Source: a virus
Reading direction: 5' to 3' (one strand)
Length of the DNA: 56,571 nucleotides
IMG/VR virus record: IMGVR_UViG_3300042197_000691
Coordinates: 1-56,571 of that record
Shown: piece after piece, positions 46,101 through 52,850 of the stretch
How the letters are laid out: each line of letters opens with the position of its first letter
How positions within the stretch are numbered: position 1 is the first letter of the stretch
Notes under the pieces: model-generated
What the model was told of the DNA's origin: nothing
Database searches by the model: none
What the model saw: only the letters and a program-made list of their open reading frames with translations
Translations under genes and position numbers: made by a program

Positions 46101-47581
46101 GTTATATTAAAATTTTTAAAGTAGATTTTTATTTGTTCAATAGATTTATTTTTTACTAAAGACCAATCTATTATCCTTTGATGTTTTGTTACTAAATCAT
46201 CAATGGTATATATACCGGAAGTTATCAATGGAGCAAAATAGTGAAATGGGTTTACGCTATATAATTCTTGTTTTGGATCATCGTAACTGAATATTTCGTC
46301 AGTAAAATTTTTAGCCCGTTCAAAATTCCATCCAGTTTCTGCGTGAATCCAGTTCCCTTGTTTATCAAAAGTAAATCCATATTTAGTTGAATCTCGGTCA
46401 AACTCGCTCGTAGAAAATCGTTGATTGCTGAGTTTATGCCTAATAGCTAGAGGAACAAACGCCCAACTTGGAATTCCTATATCTTTTACAAATTGTTTAG
46501 ATTGAAGTATATCGTTTTCAGTTTCATATGGCAATCCTACTATAAAATTGGTATGAATTGTTATTTTTTTATTCCAACGATTTGAAAGTTTTTCTAAGAA
46601 TAATTTAGATTCCGGATTTGCATTAAATCCTTTTCCTATCAGTAAAGAATTTTTTTTATTAAAAGTTTCTATTCCTAAAAAAGCAGAGCGTATTGAGCAT
46701 CTTTCAATTAATTCTATAGTTTCTGGAAATCTAGCCAACAAATCATATCTTATATATGCTCCGAAACTTGGCTTAAATGGCAAACTTTCTACCATATCTG
46801 CAAATTCCCTCATTTTGTCGATGTTTTCATTAAAGGTACTGTCAATTAAAGAATAATATGTTGTTTTGTATTTTTCATAATGATAAATTAATTGATTTCT
46901 AATTAACTTCATGTCTCTAATGTAATCATTTTTCTTTTTTCCTAAATATTGAAAATCACAAAATTTACATTTAAACATACATCCTCTACTTGCTTCTAAT
47001 ATCATGGATTCCCCTGAAAATATGTAATCATTTTCAGCATGACGAAAATCATAATTTAAAATATGAAATTTATTGTAGGATGAATTTTTATAAATTTTAA
47101 TTTTATACGGAAGTTCTAATTCGTAAGGTGGTTCCCTACAATTTCCGTTGAAATAATCTAATAACTCTAATATTATGTTTTCCGCATATCCTTGAATATA
47201 TCCATCTAAAAATTCTAAATATGGTTTAACTTTAAAAAAAGAAATAGCACCACCTGCTAATATTTTTACATGAGGATAAGTTGTCTTTATGAATAAAAGA
47301 ACTTCATTTAAAGATTTGGTATCAGGATTATTCCAAAAAGTTAAGCTCAATCCAACAATTTTAGTTTTTTCATTTATTAATTGTTTAAGAATATTTTTTA
47401 TATTTTCTGATGAAACGTCATATTCTTTGGTACTGACAGTACTTAAAAAATCAATAACTTGACAGGAATAATTATTTTTTCTTAGTATATCGGCTAGCAG
47501 ATAACTACCAAAAGGTCTATCTATTTTGATTCTATTTTTTGAAATTTTAGATTGGTTTGTTGTTAAAAATATTACATCCAT
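46097..47581 (-). CDS. B12-binding-domain radical SAM protein
   Basis: 494 residues. The N-terminal ~170 residues form a Rossmann domain (FGSYLLADILRKNNYSCQVI, IVGLSLTFWNNPDTKSLNE, HVKILAGGAISFFKVKPYLE) like cobalamin-binding domains, although the DxHxxG histidine motif is not visible. The radical SAM motif CMFKCKFC lies around residues 202-209, followed by YYSLIDSTFNENID, SAFLGIETFN and TIHTNFIVGLPYETENDI. Such enzymes methylate or rearrange unreactive carbons. It neighbours the oxygenases and desaturases. Confidence 0.85.
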   Translation of the reverse strand: MDVIFLTTNQSKISKNRIKIDRPFGSYLLADILRKNNYSCQVIDFLSTVSTKEYDVSSENIKNILKQLINEKTKIVGLSLTFWNNPDTKSLNEVLLFIKTTYPHVKILAGGAISFFKVKPYLEFLDGYIQGYAENIILELLDYFNGNCREPPYELELPYKIKIYKNSSYNKFHILNYDFRHAENDYIFSGESMILEASRGCMFKCKFCDFQYLGKKKNDYIRDMKLIRNQLIYHYEKYKTTYYSLIDSTFNENIDKMREFADMVESLPFKPSFGAYIRYDLLARFPETIELIERCSIRSAFLGIETFNKKNSLLIGKGFNANPESKLFLEKLSNRWNKKITIHTNFIVGLPYETENDILQSKQFVKDIGIPSWAFVPLAIRHKLSNQRFSTSEFDRDSTKYGFTFDKQGNWIHAETGWNFERAKNFTDEIFSYDDPKQELYSVNPFHYFAPLITSGIYTIDDLVTKHQRIIDWSLVKNKSIEQIKIYFKNFNIT

Positions 47582-47605
47582 AATTTAGAAAATCATAATA
47601 AACTC

Positions 47606-48343
47606 TTAATCTTTTCTTATCAACTCTATGAAATCTGCTGATAAATCAAAAGAAGAATATCTAAAATTACTGGGGAAGGCATGATGATTATTATGAAATC
47701 CTCCTCCAAATGTTAATAAATTCATTATGAAAACATTTTTAGAATTATCATTGGTTTGATGTGTTTTTTCTCCGAAATGTTCATTATGTAAAATGTAATT
47801 GCCAATAATACTCATTATTGATGTTATTAATGTTCCACCTATTAAAAGCCCAAATGCTAATTCATATGAAATTAGTGATAAAAATGCATAACTTGACCAA
47901 TATAATACATAATAATATTTGTGAATAAACATTAGATAGTTATCTCGGCATAAATCTCGTGGATATGTAATATTATAAATTTTTTTTGTTTTAATTATTT
48001 GCCATTTCAATGTAGATTCCCATATTCCATTTTTGGGTGAATGCAAATCATTATCGGTATCTGAATATTTGTGGTGATGTCTATGTAATGCTACCCAAAA
48101 TAGAGGAGAACCATGACCGGACAATGTTCCCAAATAAATTATTAAAAAATTAAAAAATTTATTTAATTTGAACGATTTGTGTGATAGATAACGATGATAT
48201 CCTATCATATTACCAATAACTCCTATTACTATATATCCTATTATGACATATAGTAAAAACCAAATTGATAATGTAACAGTACAAAATGTTATAGCAATTA
48301 ATAGTATTAAAGGAAACAATAATTTTAAAAAATGAGAAGTCAT
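47606..48343 (-). CDS. Membrane fatty-acid desaturase
   Basis: 245 residues with four hydrophobic membrane spans. The three His boxes are GYHRYLSHKS, ALHRHHHKYSDTDNDLHSP and FHNNHHAFPSNF, the diiron ligands of acyl-lipid/acyl-CoA delta-9-type desaturases. It introduces a cis double bond into fatty acyl chains in the host membrane. It is 6 bp from a second desaturase. Confidence 0.92.
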   Translation of the reverse strand: MTSHFLKLLFPLILLIAITFCTVTLSIWFLLYVIIGYIVIGVIGNMIGYHRYLSHKSFKLNKFFNFLIIYLGTLSGHGSPLFWVALHRHHHKYSDTDNDLHSPKNGIWESTLKWQIIKTKKIYNITYPRDLCRDNYLMFIHKYYYVLYWSSYAFLSLISYELAFGLLIGGTLITSIMSIIGNYILHNEHFGEKTHQTNDNSKNVFIMNLLTFGGGFHNNHHAFPSNFRYSSFDLSADFIELIRKD

Positions 48344-48349
48344 AATACT

Positions 48350-49060
48350 TTACCTATTCTTAAATATATGAATTATCAATCCTCCAACATCACCGCTTCC
48401 AAATTTATAGTTTTTAGGATCATTATGATGATTTTTATGATACCCCTCGCCCCAAACTAAGTATGAAAGCAATCTATCATTGAACACTGTTCCCTTTCGA
48501 TGACTTATACTTACTATTGAACTTCCTGCGTTCCACAAAATCGCAGCAGGCGCTAACCATGCATATATTAAAGCATTAACATCTTGAAATATTAAAATCA
48601 TTAATATTCCCCATAGTAATGAAATTTCAAAATAAAATTTGTGTTGTAACAAATAAAACTTTTCTTTTAATAAATCTGGTACATATCTTAAATTAACTTC
48701 ACTAAACATACTTAAAAAGTGACAATAAAACCAAGATTTATACAATGGGCTATGCGGATCTTTCTCAGTATCAGTAAATCTATGATGTTGTCGATGAATA
48801 CTTACCCAACTAATTGCACTACCAGTCAGTCCTGAATTTGCAAAAATTACAAATAAGTATTCCAAGAACTTAGATGTAGACCATGATTTATGACTTAGTA
48901 GCCTATGATAAGTCATAGTCATTCCTAAACACCCGTTTAAAAAATAAACAAATATTGTTACTAGCCACCAATAAATATTACCGTAAAATAACATATATAT
49001 TAGAGCAGAGTGAGCAATAATTTGCGAAATTAGTAAATTTAATGGTGTTAGTGGTATCAT
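48350..49060 (-). CDS. Membrane fatty-acid desaturase (second copy)
   Basis: 236 residues. His boxes TYHRLLSHKSWS, SIHRQHHRFTDTEKDPHSP and GEGYHKNHHNDPKNYKFG, and hydrophobic segments at both ends of the protein. Diverged from the neighbour, so not a recent duplication; the two may differ in position specificity. First gene of the minus-strand block behind GATAAATA at 49067-49074. Confidence 0.92.
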   Translation of the reverse strand: MIPLTPLNLLISQIIAHSALIYMLFYGNIYWWLVTIFVYFLNGCLGMTMTYHRLLSHKSWSTSKFLEYLFVIFANSGLTGSAISWVSIHRQHHRFTDTEKDPHSPLYKSWFYCHFLSMFSEVNLRYVPDLLKEKFYLLQHKFYFEISLLWGILMILIFQDVNALIYAWLAPAAILWNAGSSIVSISHRKGTVFNDRLLSYLVWGEGYHKNHHNDPKNYKFGSGDVGGLIIHIFKNR

Positions 49061-49066
49061 AATAAA

Positions 49067-49074
49067 TATTTATC
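49067..49074 (-). promoter_or_regulatory. Late promoter motif for desaturase block
   Basis: TATTTATC on the plus strand reads GATAAATA on the minus strand, 6 bp upstream of the desaturase start. The overlapping AATAAATA on the plus strand points the other way, so divergent use toward the Fe-S carrier gene is possible. Confidence 0.45.
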
Positions 49075-49101
49075 TACATTTTTTGATTGATCTAAAATTA
49101 T

Positions 49102-49458
49102 ATGCTAACGATAACGAACAATGCTGTACAAAAAATATCTGATATTCTTGTTGAAGAATCGCCAAATACAAAATTACGAATCTTCGTTCAAGGCGGAGGG
49201 TGTAGTGGATTCAACTATGGATTCACCACAGATACAGAAATAAATGAAGATGACTTCATCATAGAAAACACAAATGATACAGTAGTTACAGACAGTATGA
49301 GTATGCAATACCTAGCAGGTGCAACCGTTGATTATGTGGAAGATTTAATGGGTAGTAGTTTTAAAATAGATAACCCAAATGCTGAAACAACGTGTGGCTG
49401 TGGTAGTAGTTTCAACGTTGGAGAAGATTTTTACGATCAAGATTTTGATTTTCATTAA
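49102..49458 (+). CDS. A-type Fe-S carrier (IscA/ErpA/HesB family)
   Basis: 118 residues. [17 protein letters not shown] and [11 protein letters not shown] give the three conserved cysteines (Cys...CxC) that hold a labile Fe-S cluster. Family members deliver clusters to apo-enzymes. In this window at least five radical SAM proteins, several with auxiliary clusters, would need such a supply. Phage homologues are known in marine T4-like phages. Confidence 0.94.
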   Translation: MLTITNNAVQKISDILVEESPNTKLRIFVQGGGCSGFNYGFTTDTEINEDDFIIENTNDTVVTDSMSMQYLAGATVDYVEDLMGSSFKIDNPNAETTCGCGSSFNVGEDFYDQDFDFH

Positions 49459-49466
49459 AAACATAG

Positions 49467-49474
49467 CATAAATA
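49467..49474 (+). promoter_or_regulatory. Late promoter motif CATAAATA
   Basis: GCATAAATACC is 33 bp upstream of the 46-codon frame at 49507 and just past the Fe-S carrier stop. Confidence 0.4.
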
Positions 49475-49506
49475 CCACTATTATTAAGTACATACTAAAT
49501 ACTAAT

Positions 49507-49647
49507 ATGAAAAACTGTCCTAGACATCATTCACCATCAATACTTAGCAAATGGGAATCCCAGTGTGCTGAGATGGTGGCGCCCACATATTTTATTAGTT
49601 TACGTGACGGCGCCATCTCTAATATGAGAGAACCGTGTCGGGGGTAG
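49507..49647 (+). CDS. Possible 46-residue Cys/His protein
   Basis: ATG at 49507 to TAG at 49645. The peptide starts MKNCPRHHSPSILSKW and ends NMREPCRG, with three cysteines and two adjacent histidines. The DNA also forms a long stem: AGATGGTGGCGCC against GGCGCCATCT. It has no strong ribosome binding site, so this could instead be a structured RNA. Low to moderate support. Confidence 0.35.
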   Translation: MKNCPRHHSPSILSKWESQCAEMVAPTYFISLRDGAISNMREPCRG

Positions 49648-49683
49648 ATGAAACAAATAATATAATAAAATTGTAAAGTACCA

Positions 49684-49717
49684 AACCCCCGAAACCTAAA
49701 AAGTCTCGGGGGTTTTA
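49684..49717 (+). terminator. Rho-independent terminator
   Basis: AAACCCCCGA (49684-49693) pairs with TCGGGGGTTTT (49707-49717). Very stable GC stem with a T-run. It separates the Fe-S carrier region from the tRNA region. Confidence 0.9.
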
Positions 49718-49910
49718 ACTTTGTGCTAGTGGGAAACGTGGTCCTAGTAGAGCACATAAAATATACTACAAAAAGGGCGGACTGCTGGATGAAAGTGTGG
49801 CGATAACACATAAGTACAAATAGCAGGTCAGGGTACAGCCCTGACATATCCAGAAACATTCTGGATATTCCAAAGTACATAGCAAAATGTGTATTTTGGA
49901 ATATAAAAGT
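49718..49910 (+). other. Noncoding stretch with consecutive hairpins
   Basis: No credible gene. GTGCT (49724) pairs with AGCAC. Three hairpins follow: TCAGGG/CCCTGA (49828-49844), TATCCAGAA/TTCTGGATA (49847-49867) and ATTCCAAA/TTTGGAAT (49867-49902). The last two share base A49867. None has a T-run, so they look like an RNA leader or a small structured RNA rather than terminators. Confidence 0.5.
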
Positions 49911-49939
49911 TTGACGGAATCTCCATCACCGTTTATACT
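49911..49939 (+). promoter_or_regulatory. Sigma70-type promoter (TTGACG-17-TATACT)
   Basis: TTGACG 49911-49916 and TATACT 49934-49939, spacer 17. It precedes the small gene at 49963 and the tRNA-Cys/tRNA-Ser pair. The -10 TATACT is shared with the promoters at 50873, 51214, 51527 and 52221. Confidence 0.7.
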
Positions 49940-49962
49940 ACTAAAAACTTACAAAGGAAACT

Positions 49963-50145
49963 ATGAAGTCAACATCAAATTATAAAATGAGTAAGCCACT
50001 AAAAATGCGTCTAAGTTCAACGATGTATCCACGGGATTTGCTCCAAAAGTGGAAACGTGCTATGATTGATAGTGAATTGAGCGCAGAACAAGCAAGCAAG
50101 ACCGCAGCAAAGCGTGAAAAGAATAAAGATGTAGAATCCGAATAA
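49963..50145 (+). CDS. Small basic hypothetical protein
   Basis: 60 residues, ribosome binding site AAGGAAA. MKSTSNYKMSKPLKMRLSST then DLLQKWKRAMIDSELSAEQA and a Lys/Glu-rich tail. Possibly a small DNA- or RNA-binding or host-takeover protein, but nothing is recognised. The stop is 8 bp before tRNA-Cys. Confidence 0.65.
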   Translation: MKSTSNYKMSKPLKMRLSSTMYPRDLLQKWKRAMIDSELSAEQASKTAAKREKNKDVESE

Positions 50146-50153
50146 AATACTAT

Positions 50154-50228
50154 GTCAGGATGGCCGAGTGATTTAGGCAATGGTCTGCAAAACCGTCTAG
50201 GTGAGTTTGATTCTCACTCCTGACTCCA
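50154..50228 (+). tRNA. tRNA-Cys (GCA)
   Basis: Acceptor GTCAGGA/TCCTGAC, D-arm, anticodon arm ATGGT-CTGCAAA-ACCGT (GCA), T-arm GTGAG-TTTGATT-CTCAC, discriminator T and encoded CCA. 75 nt. Confidence 0.95.
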
Positions 50229-50234
50229 AATATT

Positions 50235-50327
50235 AGAAGGTTGACAGAGAGGCCTATTGTCGCACATTGGAAATGTGATGGTCTGATAGTATCAGGCACC
50301 GGGGTTCAAATCCCCGACCTTCTGCCA
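50235..50327 (+). tRNA. tRNA-Ser (GGA)
   Basis: 93-nt class II tRNA: acceptor AGAAGGT/ACCTTCT, anticodon loop TTGGAAA (GGA) in a CACA/TGTG stem, variable arm CTGATAGTATCAG, T-arm CGGGG-TTCAAAT-CCCCG, discriminator G, encoded CCA. Confidence 0.95.
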
Positions 50328-50333
50328 AAAATT

Positions 50334-50699
50334 ATGTTAAAAGAATTCTATATTGACTCACAATATCTAGTAGATGTACCTACACATAAGATAATATCTA
50401 CATTAGAAAATCCAGCCGATCCCACACCAGAAGACTTACTTAAAATATTAAGTGACAAAGATGCCTGGCATATGTATAGTCATAAAGATCATGATGAATT
50501 TACTAGTTTACGCAATCAATTAGAAAAATTAGGATACATAAAAACAGAAAGAAATTGGTGGAACGGTGATCATGTATTAAAGAGTTTCAAACTAAATGGT
50601 TGGGTAATACGAAAGCATGGTAAATTTCCATGTGCTGCTGCTTTAGGTATTTCAATAAATTGTGCCAATAAAAGTGGCCGTAAGCGATTGTACTTGTAA
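50334..50699 (+). CDS. Hypothetical protein between two tRNA-Ser genes
   Basis: 121 residues from ATG 50334; the frame is open farther upstream but only through tRNA-Ser, so that part is not used. TLENPADPTPEDLLKILSDK, DEFTSLRNQLEKLGYIKTER and FKLNGWVIRKHGKFPCAAAL. Not recognised. The stop TAA (50697-50699) abuts the next tRNA's first base at 50700, so tRNA processing must cut at the end of the message. Confidence 0.72.
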   Translation: MLKEFYIDSQYLVDVPTHKIISTLENPADPTPEDLLKILSDKDAWHMYSHKDHDEFTSLRNQLEKLGYIKTERNWWNGDHVLKSFKLNGWVIRKHGKFPCAAALGISINCANKSGRKRLYL

Positions 50700-50790
50700 G
50701 GGAAATCAAATTGTCTGGGACAGTCACTGCCTCGAAAACAGATGGACGCAGCAATCCTGTGTTGAGGTTCGATTCCTCGGTTTCCCGCCA
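50700..50790 (+). tRNA. tRNA-Ser (CGA)
   Basis: 91 nt. Acceptor GGGAAAT/GTTTCCC (terminal T.G), variable arm ACGCAG/CTGTGT, T-arm TGAGG-TTCGATT-CCTCG, discriminator G, CCA. The anticodon loop CTCGAAA gives CGA, but the stem beneath it has only three clean pairs (CTG/CAG), so the arm is weak. Confidence 0.85.
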
Positions 50791-50792
50791 AT

Positions 50793-50871
50793 GCCCAGGT
50801 GATGGAATTTAGGTATACATACTGTGTTGAGAACGCAGGTTGTGCAGGTTCGAATCCTGTCCTGGGCACCA
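50793..50871 (+). tRNA. tRNA-Leu (GAG) with short variable region
   Basis: 79 nt. Acceptor GCCCAGG/CCTGGGC, anticodon arm CTGTG-TTGAGAA-CGCAG (GAG), T-arm GCAGG-TTCGAAT-CCTGT, A, CCA. Bacterial leucine tRNAs are class II with a long variable arm; here only about 5 nt (GTTGT) separate the anticodon and T stems. Confidence 0.85.
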
Positions 50872-50872
50872 T

Positions 50873-50901
50873 TTGACTAAAATACAGACCAGTGTTATAC
50901 T
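50873..50901 (+). promoter_or_regulatory. Promoter TTGACT-17-TATACT
   Basis: Followed by GTATTTGTTGTAGCGA, shared almost exactly with the promoter at 51214. Directs the gene at 50938. Confidence 0.75.
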
Positions 50902-50937
50902 GTATTTGTTGTAGCGATGTTATAGAGGTTAAACCAA

Positions 50938-51210
50938 ATGCGTACCAAGACGATCATCAAAGGTTTCAAGAATAGCCAAAAGTTCAGATTCATTCTGACT
51001 GCGAATAGTGGTGAAGAAGTTAGCATGTACATGACTATTCAACAATTGTCGGATATGTGTGCTAACCGTGATACTAGGTTGGCAGTGTGGGATGCTCTGG
51101 GCCAATTGGCACGAGACCGTGATGAGGCAAAGTCTTGTGGCAAACCGTTGCCCACTGGCCTGGCCCGTAGTGCTTTTGTTTTCCGTCAGGTTCAGGTTGA
51201 TCTGCGTTAA
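50938..51210 (+). CDS. Small basic hypothetical protein
   Basis: 90 residues, G+C-richer codon use than the late genes. FKNSQKFRFILTANSGEEVS, MYMTIQQLSDMCANRDTRLA and VWDALGQLARDRDEAKSCG. Individually promoted small genes in tRNA regions of T4-like phages are often early host-modulation genes; function unknown here. Confidence 0.72.
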   Translation: MRTKTIIKGFKNSQKFRFILTANSGEEVSMYMTIQQLSDMCANRDTRLAVWDALGQLARDRDEAKSCGKPLPTGLARSAFVFRQVQVDLR

Positions 51211-51213
51211 TTT

Positions 51214-51242
51214 TTGACAATAAATCGGTGTAGTGTTATACT
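51214..51242 (+). promoter_or_regulatory. Promoter TTGACA-17-TATACT
   Basis: Perfect -35. The following GTATTTGTTGTAGCGA repeats the initial transcribed sequence of the promoter at 50873. Confidence 0.8.
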
Positions 51243-51269
51243 GTATTTGTTGTAGCGAAGGAGTCAATC

Positions 51270-51530
51270 ATGTCGTATGTTGTTTATCACAAGGCCAGCA
51301 CTCAAATTCTCAAGAGCTTTGATCTGGAATCCTCGGCAAAGCGTAGTGCTACCTGTATGAACCGTAATGCAGGTGATGTTCTGTACACCTATGCTGATCG
51401 TGAAACTTATGAAAAGCGTGTGGTCTATCGCAAGCAGGTTCGCAATCTGATGACTGGCGAAATGGTGGAGATTGATAGCAATACGCCGTGGTGTTGTAAT
51501 CCGGCGTCGGAAACATATTGGTCCATGTGA
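51270..51530 (+). CDS. Small hypothetical protein
   Basis: 86 residues, ribosome binding site AAGGAG. SYVVYHKASTQILKSFDLES, GDVLYTYADRETYEKRVVYR and a C-terminal WCCNPASETYW. Its stop codon (51528-51530) lies inside the next promoter's -35. Not recognised. Confidence 0.72.
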   Translation: MSYVVYHKASTQILKSFDLESSAKRSATCMNRNAGDVLYTYADRETYEKRVVYRKQVRNLMTGEMVEIDSNTPWCCNPASETYWSM

Positions 51531-51555
51531 CAGAAAATACCAATTCTGTTATACT
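51527..51555 (+). promoter_or_regulatory. Promoter GTGACA-17-TATACT
   Basis: The -10 is in the shared context GTTATACTGTATT. It overlaps the previous stop codon and drives the three-gene run at 51582-52215. Confidence 0.65.
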
Positions 51556-51581
51556 GTATTCACAACACAAGGAGAAGTGAA

Positions 51582-51788
51582 ATGAACGAACGAATTAAGG
51601 AACTTGCCAATCGTGCTATGGTTGTGAGAGAAGATGGCTGGAGTGAGTTTGATGCTAATGTGTTCGCCGAGTTGATTGTTCGGGAATGTTGCGTAGTTAT
51701 GTTTGCTGATCCAAGGCTCGGAGATGTTAGATCAGCCACCCGTGGTTGTGCAAGATCAATCAAAGAACATTTCGGAGTCGAAGAATGA
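51582..51788 (+). CDS. Small hypothetical protein
   Basis: 68 residues, ribosome binding site AAGGAG. ELANRAMVVREDGWSEFDAN and VFAELIVRECCVVMFADPR. Its TGA overlaps the next ATG (ATGA). Not recognised. Confidence 0.72.
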   Translation: MNERIKELANRAMVVREDGWSEFDANVFAELIVRECCVVMFADPRLGDVRSATRGCARSIKEHFGVEE

Positions 51789-52069
51789 AGGGTAATCTTG
51801 TTCATTCATATATTACTGGATTCAAATTCAATACCATCTATGGTGGCCAAAGTGAAGACTATTCTAGGTCAATTACTCAGATCAAATATTTAACTCCCTT
51901 GGCAGCACAAAGATGGCCCTGGATGAAAAACAAGTGGCAGGTCAGTGACCATCGTACTTGTTTTGGATACTACGATACTCTCAGAGAGGCAAAAGCACGG
52001 GCACAGGAATTGTGGCCAGGGTGTGGCTTCAAAACACCTGCGCAGTTCAGGGCTGAGGATAAACTATGA
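51785..52069 (+). CDS. Small hypothetical protein
   Basis: 94 residues from ATG 51785. ITGFKFNTIYGGQSEDYSRS, WPWMKNKWQVSDHRTCFGYY and TLREAKARAQELWPGCGF. It is coupled to both neighbours by ATGA overlaps. Not recognised. Confidence 0.72.
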   Translation: MKGNLVHSYITGFKFNTIYGGQSEDYSRSITQIKYLTPLAAQRWPWMKNKWQVSDHRTCFGYYDTLREAKARAQELWPGCGFKTPAQFRAEDKL

Positions 52070-52215
52070 GTTTTAGAACAGCATATTCCAGTTTTAAGAG
52101 TGGTCGTCGGCCATCTAAGCCACAAGGTCCAATTCGTGATCTTACGCCAGAACAATGGCAGAAACAAATGGACAAATACTATGTTCAAGAGATGCGTAAA
52201 AAGAATGGACGATAA
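52066..52215 (+). CDS. 49-residue basic protein
   Basis: ATG 52066 overlaps the preceding TGA; TAA at 52213-52215. Sequence features: SSFKSGRRPSKPQGPIRDL, then PEQWQKQMDKYYVQEMRKK. Basic, with a C-terminal helix. The start coupling and coding-like codon use support it despite its length. Confidence 0.6.
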   Translation: MSFRTAYSSFKSGRRPSKPQGPIRDLTPEQWQKQMDKYYVQEMRKKNGR

Positions 52216-52220
52216 GGTGT

Positions 52221-52249
52221 TTGACAGTAAATAGAAACAGTGCTATACT
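52221..52249 (+). promoter_or_regulatory. Promoter TTGACA-17-TATACT of first structured RNA
   Basis: TTGACA 52221-52226 and TATACT 52244-52249, followed by GTGTTCATGCGTTGAG. Starts a noncoding transcript. Confidence 0.8.
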
Positions 52250-52275
52250 GTGTTCATGCGTTGAGAAATCAACAA

Positions 52276-52288
52276 GTTCTTTAACAAT
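52276..52288 (+). promoter_or_regulatory. rrn boxA-like antitermination element
   Basis: GTTCTTTAACAAT matches the core of the E. coli rRNA boxA (TGCTCTTTAACAA) closely. It lies between promoter and processing stem, as in rRNA leaders. The variant GTTCTTTATACAA recurs at 52546 and GTTCTTTAACAAG at 54741. Confidence 0.6.
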
Positions 52289-52290
52289 CT

Positions 52291-52476
52291 GTAGTGTGTT
52301 TTAGGCTGATGGCGACAAACGTCAGAAGGTCTGATTCTTGTCCCAACGAACCCTGTTGTCGCAGTGCTAAGTTGGAGTCCTAGTAGGTTAATTGGAAGAC
52401 CAACCGCAGATGTGCGGGAAGTTCGGGTTCAAGTCCCGACCAGTGTTTAACAAGACATCAGCCTAAAACGCATTAC
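52291..52476 (+). ncRNA. Structured RNA closed by a 21-bp helix
   Basis: Strands 52291-52311 and 52456-52476 pair over 21 bp with only G.U wobbles (GTGTTTTAGGCTGATG against CATCAGCCTAAAACGCA). Inside are GCGACAA/TTGTCGC (52312/52357 region), TCAGA/TCTGA, and a canonical T-arm TCGGG-TTCAAGT-CCCGA with a D-loop-like AGGTTAATTGGAAGAC. No full cloverleaf closes. It resembles an RNase III processing stem around a tRNA-like core. No reading frame of note. Confidence 0.7.
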
Positions 52477-52485
52477 AGATAACAG

Positions 52486-52514
52486 TTGACAATAATTCAG
52501 AGGTAGCATATAAT
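52486..52514 (+). promoter_or_regulatory. Perfect sigma70 promoter TTGACA-17-TATAAT
   Basis: TTGACA 52486-52491 and TATAAT 52509-52514. The ~40-bp segment through GTGCATACGCTGAA is duplicated at 54685. It drives the RNA and tRNA-Tyr block; a boxA-like GTTCTTTATACAATT follows at 52546-52560. Confidence 0.88.
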
Positions 52515-52573
52515 AGTGCATACGCTGAACGAACAGTCAGCAACAGTTCTTTATACAATTCGCAAGGTTTTTT

Positions 52574-52754
52574 GGTATCATGTCAACTAGACACTGGGTT
52601 TTCACTAGTGTTGTTGATGTGGCGTGATATCATATTTGAGCGCATTTCTCGGGGCAACCTTCCCCCTAAACAGTCTTGACGGTAAGGCAGATCACAAACA
52701 TCAATGATGTTTTGATGCCAAGGCTGAGCGACGAAGTGTTCTCAAATATGGTAT
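52574..52754 (+). ncRNA. Structured leader RNA with alternative helices before tRNA-Tyr
   Basis: GGTATCA (52574-52580) can pair with TGATATC (52625-52631). The same region, ATATCATATTTGAG (52627-52640), pairs over 14 bp with CTCAAATATGGTAT (52741-52754), just before tRNA-Tyr. The two helices share bases and exclude each other. Inside are GGGG/CCCC (52651-52667) and ACATCAATGATGT hairpins. Confidence 0.6.
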
Positions 52755-52757
52755 AAC

Positions 52758-52843
52758 GGAGTGTTGGCAGAGCGGTCGAATGCGGGGGACTGTAAATCCC
52801 TTTCCCTAGTGACACGGTGGTTCAAATCCATCACACTCCACCA
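52758..52843 (+). tRNA. tRNA-Tyr (GTA)
   Basis: 86-nt class II: acceptor GGAGTGT/ACACTCC, anticodon loop CTGTAAA (GTA), T-arm GGTGG-TTCAAAT-CCATC, A, encoded CCA. Confidence 0.95.
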
Positions 52844-52850
52844 AATATTT

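Noticed and set aside
50241-50333. N-terminal extension of the 50334 gene from TTG 50241
   Set aside because: It lies wholly in tRNA-Ser(GGA); ATG 50334 after the CCA is the credible start.
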